Assembly (NCBI GenBank): GCA_937967325.1
Contig: CALBSQ010000053.1
Span: 1-64,000 of the forward strand
Length of the DNA: 64,000 nucleotides
Reading direction: 5' to 3'
Source of the DNA: an uncultured Chloroflexota bacterium
Lineage (GTDB): Bacteria; Chloroflexota; UBA4733
This document shows positions 8,063 to 17,425 of the stretch, piece by piece; the stretch's first letter is position 1, and each line of letters begins with the position of its first letter. Made by a program: the position numbers and the translations under genes. A model generated the notes under the pieces. It was not told where the DNA came from. It made no database searches and worked only from the letters and a program-made list of their open reading frames with translations.

Positions 8063-9586
8063 TCAGGTCGCCTGCAAGAGATTCGCGTCGATGTAGGCGC
8101 TGGCGGCCTTGCCGTAGTCGGCAGCGGTCTGCTTCCCCTGGTCGAACGCTGGGAAGTTCTGGGTCAGCCAGTCGCTCACCTTGTTCCAGCCCGGATACTT
8201 CGGCATGCCCCAGGACGAGACGTGCGAGTGCTGGGACATGAGCAGGAACGCCTGCGGGTCGACGCCGACCTGGTGCTGGTAGGTCTGCATCGCCAGATCG
8301 GAAGCGCCGACCACCGGCGAGACGGCGTAGTTGCCGCTGGGCGGGAACCGCGCCGCGTTCGCCGGCACGAGCAGCCACTGCATCAGTTGCCAGGTCAGAT
8401 CGGTCCGCGGCGTTTGCACGGTGTACAGGGGCTGGGCGAATTGCCGGCCGGAGACGTTCTGGGGGCTGCTATGGGGCAGCGCCGCCAGCCCCCACTTGAA
8501 GCTCTGCTTGAGCACATAGCCATAGATCACCTGCATCCCAATGCGACCGCTGGTGAACACGTCGCCGTGGGCGCCGATGCTCTTGATTTGCTCCGCTGTT
8601 GGAGCGACCTTGTAGCGGTCGCGCAGATCCTTGAAGAATTGCAGCCCCTGCGCGGCCAGCGGTTGGTCCATCAGCGCCTTCTGCGCCTGGTCGTCCCAGG
8701 GCCCCTGCCCGAAGTAGGTTGGCCGCTCGTCGCCGCCGGTGTCGGCGCCGCCCACGGTACCGCCAAAACCGAACTGCGACTGGTCGGGCTTGGTGAGCCG
8801 CTGGGCATATTCTAGGAACAGCTCCATAGTCCAACTCTGATCACTCGGCTCGACCGGAGGGTGAGGCAAGCCTGCGGAGTCGAAGAGGTCCTGGTTGTAG
8901 GCGAGGGCGTCCTGGGAGATGCCGACCAGAGGCAGCGCCCAGACCTTCCCCGCGCGATCGGTGAAGATCTGAATGGCCTGGGGAGCGAAGATCTTCTGGG
9001 GATCGAGCTTCGCCTGGGCCAGCCGGCCGGACAGCTCGACCAGCACCGATTGGATGCTGAGCCAGTTGCCGGTGGCGTTCTGGTAGAAGTCGGGCGGCGT
9101 GCCGCCCGCCACCATGGCGGTGAGCTTGTCGGTGAGCGTCGTCCAGCTCGTGCCGCCGGAGACGATCTCGACCGCGACGCCGGGCTGCGCTTTCGTAAAG
9201 TCGTTGTAGATCGCTTGCTCCACCTCGTGGCGGCCCTGGGTATCGGGCGACATATAGGTGAGCGTCGCCCCCTTCTGACCAGCGGCGCTCGACGCGCTGC
9301 TGGCCGGAGCGGCGCGGGTCGACGCTGCCGGCGACGAGGAGCTGCTCACGGAAAGCGCGCTGGATAACGTGGCGCTCGTTGCGGCGGCGCTGGCCCCCGC
9401 CGCGCTGGTCGACGCCAAGCTGGATGCGGCACTGCTGGGCGCAGCGCCAGTCGTCGGCGCGGCGGCACTGGACGCCGTCGACGTCCCGACCGTCCCGCCG
9501 CAGGCGGCCAGGAGTGTCGCGCCGGCCACTCCGGCCGCCACTCCGGCCACCCGTAAGATCCCTCGTCGAGTCAGCACCCGATACAC
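8063..9586 (-). CDS. ABC transporter substrate-binding lipoprotein (sugar type)
   Basis: This is a second family 1 solute-binding protein, about 507 residues. GTG is preferred as the start because AGAGGAG lies 8 bases ahead; an ATG six codons upstream (9604) is possible but would put that site inside the gene. Residues 7-8 are the twin arginine, the lipobox is LLAAC with Cys29, and a very long Ala/Ser/Thr linker runs to about residue 105 before the binding fold begins at GATLTYMSPD. No permease lies nearby. It is convergent with the membrane protein gene and divergent from the aminotransferase gene. Confidence 0.85.
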   Translation of the reverse strand: MYRVLTRRGILRVAGVAAGVAGATLLAACGGTVGTSTASSAAAPTTGAAPSSAASSLASTSAAGASAAATSATLSSALSVSSSSSPAASTRAAPASSASSAAGQKGATLTYMSPDTQGRHEVEQAIYNDFTKAQPGVAVEIVSGGTSWTTLTDKLTAMVAGGTPPDFYQNATGNWLSIQSVLVELSGRLAQAKLDPQKIFAPQAIQIFTDRAGKVWALPLVGISQDALAYNQDLFDSAGLPHPPVEPSDQSWTMELFLEYAQRLTKPDQSQFGFGGTVGGADTGGDERPTYFGQGPWDDQAQKALMDQPLAAQGLQFFKDLRDRYKVAPTAEQIKSIGAHGDVFTSGRIGMQVIYGYVLKQSFKWGLAALPHSSPQNVSGRQFAQPLYTVQTPRTDLTWQLMQWLLVPANAARFPPSGNYAVSPVVGASDLAMQTYQHQVGVDPQAFLLMSQHSHVSSWGMPKYPGWNKVSDWLTQNFPAFDQGKQTAADYGKAASAYIDANLLQAT

Positions 9587-9968
9587 CGATGCCACTCCTC
9601 TCATACGCTTCCGCGATACTGTACCGGTAGGGCTGATGCCCGCAACCGGGCCATGGTATGACGCACGCCGTAGGCCATCAACCTTGGACTACGACGACGG
9701 CGCCGGACGTCGACCCCCACCAGGCGCCGCTCCCGTCGGCGCAACCATTCGACACCTTCACGATCCCGCTGGGCCTCGGTCACTAAGGCCCGGCGCTTGG
9801 CCCGGCCTATCGCGTTGACCTTATGGGTTCGGCCGGAGGGCCGGCGCGATGTCGTAACGGGACTTCCGTTCTTGACGTCCCGGTCCAGCAATGATATGGT
9901 CGCGATATGTCATACGCTGTTCGCTTGCCGACGGCTGAGCGATCCGGCTCGCAGAAGGGGCACTGCCG
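9587..9968. other. 382-base divergent intergenic region
   Basis: The gap between the binding-protein gene and the aminotransferase-like gene holds a good promoter reading right (9872-9900, listed separately). It also has a CGGGAC/GTCCCG inverted repeat bracketing that promoter's -35 box. Open frames here look like composition shadows. No RNA gene was seen. Confidence 0.5.
9872..9900 (+). promoter_or_regulatory. Sigma-70-type promoter for the aminotransferase-like gene
   Basis: TTGACG (9872-9877) and TATGGT (9895-9900) are 17 bases apart and lie about 70 bases upstream of the ATG at 9969. The -35 box sits between the arms of a CGGGAC...GTCCCG inverted repeat, which could bind a regulator or form a hairpin. 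The boxes are read directly from the sequence; promoter activity is inferred. Confidence 0.5.
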
Positions 9969-11279
9969 ATGGCGACAGTGACGACGACCTCTACACGCGC
10001 GCACGAGCTCTACCTACGTGCCCAGCGCTCGCTGGCCGGCGGGGTCAGCAGCTCCTTCCGCGCCACGGTCACGCCGGAGCCGCTCTTCGTGGACCACGGC
10101 GAGGGGGCCTACCTGGTCGACGTAGATGGTGTGCGTTACCTCGACTGCATGCTGGCTTGGGGGCCGCTCATCCTGGGGCACAGCCACCCGGCCGTCGTGG
10201 CTGCCGTGCAGGCGCAGGTTGCGCGGGGCCACATGTATGGCGCGCAGCACGAGTTGGAGTCGCAGGTCGCCGAGCATATCGTGGCCGCGGTCCCTTGTGC
10301 CGACCTGATCACCTTCGCCAGTTCCGGAACCGAGGCCATGCAGGTGGCGCTGCGCCTGGCGCGATCCTTCACCGGCCGGCCAAAAGTACTTAAGTTCGAG
10401 GGCCATTATCACGGCTGGAGCGACGGCGCGCTGGTCAGCTACCATCCGACCCCGGCGGAGCTGGGGCCGCGCGATACCCCGCGTTCCGTTCCCGGCGCCG
10501 GCGGCCAGTCGACCGCCGCGCTGGCCGACGTGGTCGTGCTGCCCTGGAACGATGCCGGCGCACTGGCGAGCATGCTGGAGCAACGGGCATCGGAGCTTGC
10601 CGCCGTAGTAATGGAGCCGGTGCTCTGCAACTCCGGGGTGATCGCTCCTCTCCCCGGCTATCTGGAGACCGCGCGCACGCTCACGGCGCGACACGGCGTC
10701 GTCCTCATCTTCGACGAGGTCATTACGGGCTTCCGTCTCGCGCTCGGCGGCGCTCAGGAGGCGTTCGGCGTCGTGCCCGACCTGGCCATCTACGCCAAGG
10801 CGGTCGCGGCGGGCTTCCCCTTGAGCGTTGTCGCCGGCCGGCGGGACATCATGGATCTCATCGCCAGACGCGTGGTTGCCCACAGTGGGACTTACAACGG
10901 CAATCCCATCAGCCTGGCGGCGGCGGCCGCCGCGCTGGAGGAGCTGAGCCGTCCCGGCGTCTACGAGCGCCTCAGCGCGCTCGGACGCGATCTTGCCGAT
11001 GGCGCCCGAGTGCTGCTGGCCCAACACCGCTTGCCGGCCATCGTCCACCAGGCTGGGCCGGTGCTGCAGATCCTGTTCACGACGCGGGACGCCGTTCCCG
11101 ACTACCGCGCGCTGACAGAGTGCGATACCGAGCGCAACGCCGCCTTGACGCGCGAGCTACGCAGCCACGGTGTGCTTGTTCTTCCCGATGGGCGCTGGTA
11201 CCTCTCCACGGTACATACTGAGTCGGATATCGCAACGGCGCTCAAGGCGCTCGATGCCAGTCTGGCGGCCATCGCGTAG
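9969..11279 (+). CDS. Class III aminotransferase, glutamate-1-semialdehyde aminomutase-like
   Basis: This 436-residue PLP enzyme resembles glutamate-1-semialdehyde 2,1-aminomutase. Marks include the N-terminal SLAGGVSSSFR, the cofactor-binding SSGTEA (near residue 117), the FDEVITGFR block with the PLP-contacting aspartate (about residue 252) and the lysine in AIYAKAVAAGFPL (about residue 277). The C-terminal THTE-type region reads YLSTVHTESDI. No other tetrapyrrole gene is nearby and it follows its own promoter, so it may instead be one of the many HemL-like aminotransferases of other pathways. AGAAGGGG ahead of the ATG supports the start. Confidence 0.8.
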   Translation: MATVTTTSTRAHELYLRAQRSLAGGVSSSFRATVTPEPLFVDHGEGAYLVDVDGVRYLDCMLAWGPLILGHSHPAVVAAVQAQVARGHMYGAQHELESQVAEHIVAAVPCADLITFASSGTEAMQVALRLARSFTGRPKVLKFEGHYHGWSDGALVSYHPTPAELGPRDTPRSVPGAGGQSTAALADVVVLPWNDAGALASMLEQRASELAAVVMEPVLCNSGVIAPLPGYLETARTLTARHGVVLIFDEVITGFRLALGGAQEAFGVVPDLAIYAKAVAAGFPLSVVAGRRDIMDLIARRVVAHSGTYNGNPISLAAAAAALEELSRPGVYERLSALGRDLADGARVLLAQHRLPAIVHQAGPVLQILFTTRDAVPDYRALTECDTERNAALTRELRSHGVLVLPDGRWYLSTVHTESDIATALKALDASLAAIA

Positions 11280-11349
11280 CAAGTAGCCAGGGTGACGCGT
11301 CCGGCGCTGTGGGTCTGTCACCATAAACACTGGGCAGAAAGGAGCGCAG

Positions 11350-11742
11350 ATGCGACCGAAGGTGCAATGGGAGGAGATGTTCCCCGACGAGCTGGACGCG
11401 GCGCTGGCGCGTTGTCCGGTAGGCTACCTGCCGCTGGGCCTGTGCGAGCCCCACGGGCTGCATAACGCGCTGGGGCTGGACGCCCTGAAGGCGCCCGCCC
11501 AGCCCGCCAGCCGCACGCCGGGCAACCCGCTCGGCGCGCTGACCTTCGGCGAGACCGAGCGGCTTTGGCGCGACGAGATTGAGCCGCTGCTGCCGACGTT
11601 TGTGTCCACGAATATGTGGCCGAACCAGCAGCGTGTCGACCCGACTTCGACCTGGGCGCCCAATGAGATGAGCCACCTCGACCTGCTCAAGGGGCGTAGA
11701 GCCTCGCCGGTTTACGGCCATTCCGCGAGCCGACACCTGTAG
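11350..11742 (+). pseudogene. Shortened creatininase-like gene
   Basis: The first 50 or so residues match the creatininase-type amidohydrolase N-terminus: W-EMFPDELDAAL, then PVGYLPLGLCEPHGLHNA with the metal-binding E-P-H-G-x-H, then ALGLDALKA. The protein then changes character and ends at 130 residues, while the family usually has about 250-300 and further metal ligands. The second half (FGETERLWRDEIEPLLP onward) was not recognised and may come from another gene. AAAGGAG supports the ATG. It most likely represents an internal deletion or fusion and would be inactive. Confidence 0.55.
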
Positions 11743-11782
11743 ACATCCGGCGCGAGCGGCAGTGATGCGCTACCATGCGGCC

Positions 11783-12271
11783 ATGAAAACGCTACACGCG
11801 CTCGTCCGCTACAACGCCTGGGGCAACCGTCGCGTCTTCGACGTCGTCACCGCCCTCGAACAGCCCCTCCTGACAGAGCAGGCTAGGGGCACCATCGGCT
11901 CCATCGAGGAGACCCTCAAGCATCTCGTCGGCGTGGAAGAGGTCTACCTGCTGATGCTTCAGGGGCGCGACTTCAACAGCCTGGAGCCGCGGGAGGCCTA
12001 CTATGCCCACGAACTGACCTGGTTCCGAGTGCGATCGGCCGAGCTGGGGAGCGCCTACGAGGAGTGGGTGGCCGGCATCAATGACAGCTCTCTGGAGTGG
12101 CCGCTGAACATCACCTGGATCGATGTACCCCTCACGGCGAACGATGGCCTGGTGCAGATGCTGACCCACTCCGCGCACCACCGCGCGCAAGTGTTCTCGA
12201 CGCTGGGCGACCGGGGGCGGACGGTGCCGGACCTCGACTACGTCGAAATGCTGAAGGAAGCCGCCGGCTAA
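11783..12271 (+). CDS. DinB-family metal-binding protein
   Basis: About 162 residues form a DinB/YfiT-like four-helix bundle, a family of metal-binding proteins often acting as small-molecule thiol transferases or stress proteins. The typical beginning LVRYNAWGNRRVF is present, with candidate metal-binding histidines in LKHLVGVEE and in THSAHHRAQ near the C-terminus. An ATG giving MKTLHALVRYNAWG is chosen because it matches the family start; GTG or ATG codons six to seven codons upstream are also in frame and none has a clear ribosome site. Function here is unknown. Confidence 0.75.
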   Translation: MKTLHALVRYNAWGNRRVFDVVTALEQPLLTEQARGTIGSIEETLKHLVGVEEVYLLMLQGRDFNSLEPREAYYAHELTWFRVRSAELGSAYEEWVAGINDSSLEWPLNITWIDVPLTANDGLVQMLTHSAHHRAQVFSTLGDRGRTVPDLDYVEMLKEAAG

Positions 12272-12384
12272 AGCGCCGGTCAGTGCTCGACAGCCTGGAC
12301 GATGATATGGCACTATGGAAGGAGTAGGCTGGGCGTCGTGTCGCGCCCGATACAGATCGACATTCTCAGGGGAAGGCAGGGGCC

Positions 12385-12753
12385 ATGGTTATCCACGCCG
12401 CGTTGCAGGATGATATTGCCCAGCTCTCCCCGTCCTACCTCGTTCGTTACCTAATCGACGTGGTTGGCGCACCATTAGTGGCGGTCATGGCAGGAGTCCG
12501 CTCCGCTGGGGAGGTCGAGCGATGGTCCAGCGGGCAACAGGCGCCGGAGCCTGATGCCGAACGGCGACTGCGCGACGCCTATCGCGTCGTGCAAACTCTG
12601 TTGGAAGCTGACGGGCCCGATGTGGTACGGGGCTGGCTGATAGGCATGAACCCGATGCTAGAAGATCAAGCCCCTGGGCTGGTTCTGGCGGATGATCCGG
12701 ACAGCGTCCTCTTCGCTGCTCGTGCCTACCGTTACGGGCAGATGGGCGCCTGA
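12385..12753 (+). CDS. Xre/MbcA/ParS-type antitoxin
   Basis: This 122-residue protein has an N-terminal helix-turn-helix-like part and a C-terminal segment, GWLIGMNPMLEDQAPGLVLA, resembling the toxin-binding DUF2384 domain of Xre-type antitoxins. It ends five bases before a RES-domain gene, the standard order for this toxin-antitoxin family. It should neutralise the downstream toxin and repress the shared promoter; both roles are inferred from the family. Confidence 0.75.
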   Translation: MVIHAALQDDIAQLSPSYLVRYLIDVVGAPLVAVMAGVRSAGEVERWSSGQQAPEPDAERRLRDAYRVVQTLLEADGPDVVRGWLIGMNPMLEDQAPGLVLADDPDSVLFAARAYRYGQMGA

Positions 12754-12758
12754 GGGCC

Positions 12759-13394
12759 GTGCGCACGGCCGCGGCCCCGGCGCGGCCACGGTACCGGATT
12801 GGGCCACGCCCTGATCCCGTGCAGTGGCCACCCTGGTCCGTGGTCGGCCGAGGTCGCTTCGATGATCCGCGTTCCCGGTTCCGCGTACTCTACGCGGCTG
12901 CGCAACGCCGAGGCTGTTTCATCGAGACTCTGGCGGCCTTTCGGCCGGCGCTCGCAATGCTCATTCGCCTCGCGGACCTGGCGGGCACTTCCGCGTCTGT
13001 TCCGCTCGTCCCGCTGCCCACCGGATGGGAGCATCAACTCGCGGTCGAGCGGTTGCGCCTGGAGCCCGGTCAACATTGGCTGGACTTGCGCGATCTCGGC
13101 ACACGCGAAAGGCTCCGCGTTGCGCTGGCGCCGACGTTGGTTCAACTTGGTTTGGCGGATCTGGATGCCGGCACGATCCGGGAGCCGCGACGCGCGGTCA
13201 CCCAAGCCATCACGTCGTGGGCGTACGAGCACGGCTTTCAAGGGATCGTCTATCCGAGCCGCCTGGACGATCGCGTCACCTGCTGGGCGATCTTCGAAGG
13301 AGCGGCGTTTCAGCCGGTCGGCACTCCACAGTCCATTGGCCGCGATGATCCGGATCTGCGAGCGACGGCTACCCTATTCGGTCTGTCCCTCTAG
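12759..13394 (+). CDS. RES-domain toxin
   Basis: This 211-residue protein carries a RES domain, named for conserved Arg, Glu and Ser. Characterised members of the family break down NAD+. Matching blocks are RGRFDDP and FRVLYAA (Arg), GCFIETLAAFRP (Glu) and GIVYPSR (Ser) with the later CWAIFEGA. GTG is the likely start, directly downstream of the antitoxin stop, so the pair is a two-gene operon. The domain looks complete, so it is probably a functional toxin kept in check by its neighbour. Confidence 0.75.
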   Translation: MRTAAAPARPRYRIGPRPDPVQWPPWSVVGRGRFDDPRSRFRVLYAAAQRRGCFIETLAAFRPALAMLIRLADLAGTSASVPLVPLPTGWEHQLAVERLRLEPGQHWLDLRDLGTRERLRVALAPTLVQLGLADLDAGTIREPRRAVTQAITSWAYEHGFQGIVYPSRLDDRVTCWAIFEGAAFQPVGTPQSIGRDDPDLRATATLFGLSL

Positions 13395-13592
13395 GGGACC
13401 GTCCCATGCGGGTAATCGGTTGACTGCTCGAGCCACGGTCCAGTGAGGGATGCTGCGAAGCTACCATCTGGTCACGACTGGCAATTCACAGGTGGCGTTA
13501 CGGCCGCCTTGATGACCGGCGGTCGGCATGCTCGGTGGCGGGTCTCGCGCATCGATGGCCCGCTCGTCTGGCCGCCAATGCCTGCCGCGGTG

Positions 13593-14800
13593 TCATTCAG
13601 GGCGCGTGGACCCGCCCGGGCGGGCGATGCCGCGGCCCGGTAGAGTCTCGACAAGCCGCTCGCGCAGCGCCGCGAGATCGGCCGCCTCCACGCCGCCGGC
13701 CCGGAAGTAGGCTTCGGCACCGCCATGGCGCGCTGTGAGATAGGTGAGCGTATCCATCATCACCTCCGGGCGGGCCAACTGGAGCTGCCGTTGGCGCTCC
13801 CGCTCGTCGGGTCGTCCGGCGCTGCCTCGGCCAGCCAGCGGTCGAGCTCACGCTGCAAGCAGGTGGAGCTGAGCGCGTAGTCCGCCGCGATCACCTCGTC
13901 CGGAACACCAATGAGGCCCAGCAGGAGCGCAGCCACGATACCGGTGCGGTCCTTCCCGGCGTGGCAGTGGACGAGCACGCCGCCGGTCGGCGCCTGGGCG
14001 ATGGTGGTGGCGATGCCAGCCAGCCAGCGCGGATTGGCGTCGAGCTCTAGCCGGTTGGCGTCGGCCCGCGTGCGCACCGCCGCGTTCTCGAAGTCGATCA
14101 GCACCGTCCGCGGGCCGGCGACGAGCACGTTCTCCGGGCGGACGTCCCCCGGATCGAGTACCAGCGGCGAGGCGGCGAGGGCATCGGCGAAAGGTCCGGC
14201 CAAGTGCAGCGCCCGCTCGCGCATCATCGTCGAGAGCAGTCGGGAATGGCCGGCAAGCGCTTCCTGGTAGACGCTCAGTAGCTCTGATCGCTCGATTGGA
14301 TTAGGAGTTGCCTCACCGCCCAACGCTCCCACCGCCGCGGCGCCGAGGATTTCCTGCATTGTGGCGCCGGCAAAATGACGATGGAAGCGGGCCAGCGCCG
14401 CCATCGCCCGGTCGCGGCTCGCCGGTTCGTGGCCGTCCGCGTGCGTCCCGCCGACGTCCTCCAGCGCCAGCAGGTGGGTATCGCCTATCGTCGCGCTCGC
14501 CGCGTATCGCGGCACGAGATCGCCGGCGCGTGGCAGCGCATGGCGATAGAGCAACGTCTCCCGGTCGCTGGTCCGGTCGTTGCGCTCCTTCACGATCAGC
14601 GTCCGGCCCGACATCAGAGTCACCCGCTCGACGACGCGGCCACGACCATCCTCAGTCCGCCGCTGCAGGACAGCGCGGCTGCGGATATGGTTATCAGCAG
14701 GGAACGCGGTGACAAGCAATGCCGCGATCACCGGGGGAGGCGCGTGCAGGTCCAACTCGGGCCATTCCGTCTCGCGAGGAGGCTCCGACGTTCGCTTCAA
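13593..14800 (-). pseudogene. Kinase-phosphatase fusion with a C-terminal frameshift
   Basis: The first half resembles an aminoglycoside-phosphotransferase-type kinase, with LDPGDVRPENVLV (catalytic loop) and VLIDFENAAV (metal-binding Asp). The second half is a protein tyrosine/serine phosphatase, with the P-loop VHCHAGKDRTGIV. The kinase is cut just after its metal-binding motif and the phosphatase lacks its N-terminus; the join lies near RLELDANPRWL, where CGACGCCAA occurs twice. Around 13810 the phosphatase frame breaks, and its C-terminus (RPEVMMDTL...RHGGAEAYF...ADLAALRERLV) continues in another frame to 13593. A TTG overlapping the Uma2 stop is the likely start. This looks like a deletion fusion followed by a frameshift, or an assembly error. 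Confidence 0.55.
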
Positions 14801-15363
14801 TAGGGCGCGAAGAGGTCGCCGATCTGCACCGCGAAGCCGGGGAGCAAGGGGGACTGCAGGACATCGTCCGCCAGCAGCGTGGCGACCAGCTCCAGGCGGG
14901 CCTCCCGGCGCCGGTAGACTTGCAGCGCGCGGCGCTGCCAATCGACGATCCAGTACTCGCGCACGCCTTGCCGCGAGTACAGGCTGAGCTTGGTCTCGCG
15001 GTCGCGCCGCTCGTTCTCGGCGCCGGGGGACAGCAGCTCCACGATCAGGTCCGGCGCGGCGTGGAGCTTGCCGTCCTCGCCCAGAACCGCGTCCAGGCGC
15101 TCGGCGCTGACCCAGACCACGTCGGGAGCCACGGCAGTGTCGTTGGCGAAGATCACGCCGGGCGCGTCGATCACCATGCCGGCGCCGGACTGCCGGTTCC
15201 ACGACCAAAGGAGGGAGATCACATTCGCTGCCCCGGACTGATGGCGCCAGTGCGGTTGGGTCGACACGTACAGTTCTCCATCGATGAGCTCGTAACGCTG
15301 GTCGTCCAGTGGCGTCGGAAAGCCTTCGAGATCGTGGATGGTCATGCCCAGTGCCGTGGCCAC
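14797..15363 (-). CDS. Uma2 family endonuclease (DUF820)
   Basis: This 188-residue protein has the Uma2/DUF820 PD-(D/E)XK nuclease fold. The conserved residues appear in order: RYELIDGELYV near the N-terminus, APDVVWV (Asp near residue 79), LIVELLSPG (Glu near residue 108) and RETKLSLY (Lys near residue 123). These genes are often present in many copies in Chloroflexota and Cyanobacteria; their biological role is unsettled. A paralogue occurs at 34619. Its stop overlaps the likely TTG start of the downstream kinase-phosphatase remnant. Confidence 0.8.
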   Translation of the reverse strand: MATALGMTIHDLEGFPTPLDDQRYELIDGELYVSTQPHWRHQSGAANVISLLWSWNRQSGAGMVIDAPGVIFANDTAVAPDVVWVSAERLDAVLGEDGKLHAAPDLIVELLSPGAENERRDRETKLSLYSRQGVREYWIVDWQRRALQVYRRREARLELVATLLADDVLQSPLLPGFAVQIGDLFAPY

Positions 15364-15422
15364 GTCGTCACCCCGTCCTATTCAGTCCTGCGATGGCAGG
15401 GCAGACGACAGTATAGCGGTCT

Positions 15423-16074
15423 CTACGCCCGCCCCGCGGCGAGCAGGGCCGCGCTCGCAGGCAGAGGCGCCGGATGGTCGAGCACTGCCGGTCCGTCCTC
15501 CGCTCCCGTGCGCGCCAAGGACAGGCCGCCGGACCAGGCGCCGTTGCTGCCGCCGCTCGGATAGGGGCAGGGACCGCCCCAGAACTGGAAGGAGTTGGAG
15601 GCTTGCTTGAAGCCCACCATGGCGCCGTCCCAGGAGCTCATCATGGCGATCTTCTGGTCCGCCGCGAACTCCTTGGTGTCGCCGTCCTTCCAGCCGGCAT
15701 CGGTGAACGCCTTGGGCGTGCCGTACTGCTTGGCGTAGCCCGCGATCCAGTCGAAGGCCTTGACGTTCTCAGGGCGGTTGAGCGTCGGCTTGGAGGTCTT
15801 GTCGTCGAAGTAGTCGCCGCCGAAGATCCAGATCCAGCCGTAGGTGTACCAGTTGCCCGTCCAGGGGAGCAGGCCGACGTGGTCAGGCGGCGCTCGAGGC
15901 CGTCGTCGCGGCTAAGGCTGCAGCGGTCGTCGCCGGCGCGCTCGTGTCGGCGGACGAGCTGGTGGCGGAGGAGCCGCTGGCGCCGCACGCGGCGAGCAAC
16001 GCCGCCAGCGCGGTGCCGCCGGCGGCCGCGCCGGTCAGGCGCAGGAGGTGACGGCGAGTCAGGAAATGAGCCAT
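15423..16074 (-). pseudogene. Broken substrate-binding lipoprotein gene
   Basis: The 5' end encodes a normal Tat/lipobox signal (twin Arg at residues 7-8, LLAAC with Cys30) and the start of a Ser/Ala/Thr linker, then stops at TGA near 15883. Just beyond, another frame carries a typical internal piece of a sugar-binding protein: LLPWTGNWYTYGWIWIFGGD, NRPENVKAFDWIAGYAKQYG, then AMMSSWDGAMVGFKQ. The roughly 150 residues expected between them are missing, and the 3' end joins unrelated sequence after SGGLSLA. It is therefore a gene with an internal deletion, frame break and lost C-terminus. Confidence 0.7.
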
Positions 16075-16443
16075 GGAGCCTTGCCCTCTCTTATCGCTCG
16101 CAGCCAGTTCCCGGCGGCTGCCGCCATGCCCGACTCGGCTCGCACACCGTTCAGCCGCGCCGGGCGGTTGGTATGCACCGATCGTATCCGCCGTGGAGCG
16201 CCGCGTGATCCTGCCGTGAACGACCGAGCGATCAACATCTGTGGCAACTCCTGTGCCAACGCCGCGGAGACCGCTTTAGCGGCTACCGCCGCTCACACTC
16301 TCCACTCCGCATGCCCCGCCAGGGTTGGCAGGGCGTGCCGGCCCTGGCGGGCAATCATCAAGCGCCAATCTCCTCCCGATTTCGGGCCATCCATGGCCGA
16401 TAATGGCATTGAGCTCAAGTACCAGAGGAAGGATGAGCCGGGT
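16075..16443. other. 369-base intergenic region with hairpin
   Basis: This lies between the broken binding-protein gene and a truncated methyltransferase gene, which are divergent. It holds the hairpin listed at 16315-16351 and a short CCGCTTTAGCGG repeat near 16271. No coding region or RNA gene was recognised. Confidence 0.4.
16315..16351. repeat. Perfect 10-bp inverted repeat
   Basis: CCCGCCAGGG (16315-16324) and CCCTGGCGGG (16342-16351) are perfect complements with a 17-base loop. There is no T-tract, so it is not a standard terminator. It could be an operator, a transcript hairpin or a relic of a repeat element. Confidence 0.4.
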
Positions 16444-16955
16444 ATGACGCCAGTGCCGAAATCACCTCCCATCTCCCAAGAGCTAGCCGCGCGTCTGCGG
16501 CTGGACGTATATCCCCGCTCCGCGACCTACGACCCAGTCTGGATGCTCGAGAACTTGATGGGGCCGAACGCCGTCTGGCTGGCCGAGGCGCTGAGCCAGG
16601 TGATGGACCTCCAGCCGGGCATGCGCGTGCTCGACATGGGCTGCGGGCGCGCCATCAGCTCCATCTTCTTTGCCAAGGAGTTCGGGCTGCAGGTTTGGGC
16701 GACGGACCTGTGGATCGGCGCAGCGACAACTGGGAGCGCATCTGCGCGGCGGGGCTGCGGGAGCGTATCCTCCCGATCCACGCAGAGGCGCACGCCCTCC
16801 CCTTCGCCGATGGCTTCTTCGACGCACTGGTCAGTCTCGACGCCTACCACTACTTCGGCACCGACGACCTCTACCTGAGCCGCTACGCCCGGCTGGTGCA
16901 GCCCGGTGGTCAGATCGGCATTATCGTGCCCGGCCTGCGCGCTGACCTCATGGGT
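16444..16955 (+). pseudogene. Frameshifted, 3'-truncated SAM methyltransferase
   Basis: The first frame encodes a methyltransferase N-terminus with motif I MRVLDMGCGRAISSIFFAKE and the acidic loop LQVWATDLW. Near 16710 the frame shifts: the continuation DNWERICAAGLRERILPIH, then HALPFADGFFDALVSLDAYH and YARLVQPGGQIGIIVPGL, lies in another frame. Similarity stops near 16955, where the sequence runs straight into the antisense of a beta-lactamase-type gene. About half of the usual protein is present. An ATG 17 codons upstream is an alternative start. Confidence 0.65.
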
Positions 16956-17425
16956 CATGAAGCCGTAGGCGTAGCGCATCCCGGGCATGTCGCTCTCCAC
17001 CTTGCCCGTCGTGACCAGGTCGGTAGTGGCGGGGTTGAGCAGCTGGTGGGTTTGCAAGGCGACGGCAAAACGTAGCAGGTCACTCACGGTACCGTAGCCG
17101 CCGCCCGCCGGCCCGCCCTTCATTTGGAGTAATGCCCAGTTGTTCCGGCGCGGTCCGGCCAGGGACTGTCCCTGCTCATCCCGTGTGGTGTAGCCGACTG
17201 CCCGGTTGGCAACATCGCTATCAGGGTCGTAGCAGTTGGTATCGGCCATGCCCGCCCGCTCGAAGACGTGCTCGCGGATGTAGTCGAAATAGCCCTGGCC
17301 GCTGGCGCGTTGGACGATGAGGCCCAGCACCAGGAATCCGGCGTTACTGTAGGCCCACCCCGAACCCGGCGGAAATGCCGGCGGCCTATCGATGAACTGC
17401 GAAAGGTAGTCCTCGGGCGCCCGGA
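16955..17425 (-). pseudogene. Serine beta-lactamase-family fragment
   Basis: The frame encodes the central part of a class C-type serine hydrolase: PEDYLSQFIDRPPAFPPGSG, then WAYSNAGFLVLGLIVQRASG with the Y-S-N motif, then GGYGTVSDLLRF and GMRYAYGFMTHEV. The upstream part with the catalytic S-x-x-K is missing; the frame is broken just before residue PEDY. The 3' part stops at the join with the methyltransferase fragment. Intact members have 350 residues or more and are periplasmic or secreted esterases or peptidases. This copy cannot be active. Confidence 0.65.

Noticed and set aside
9969..11279. Calling the HemL-like gene a heme biosynthesis gene
   Set aside because: No other tetrapyrrole gene is present and many HemL-like aminotransferases have other roles, so no symbol was given.
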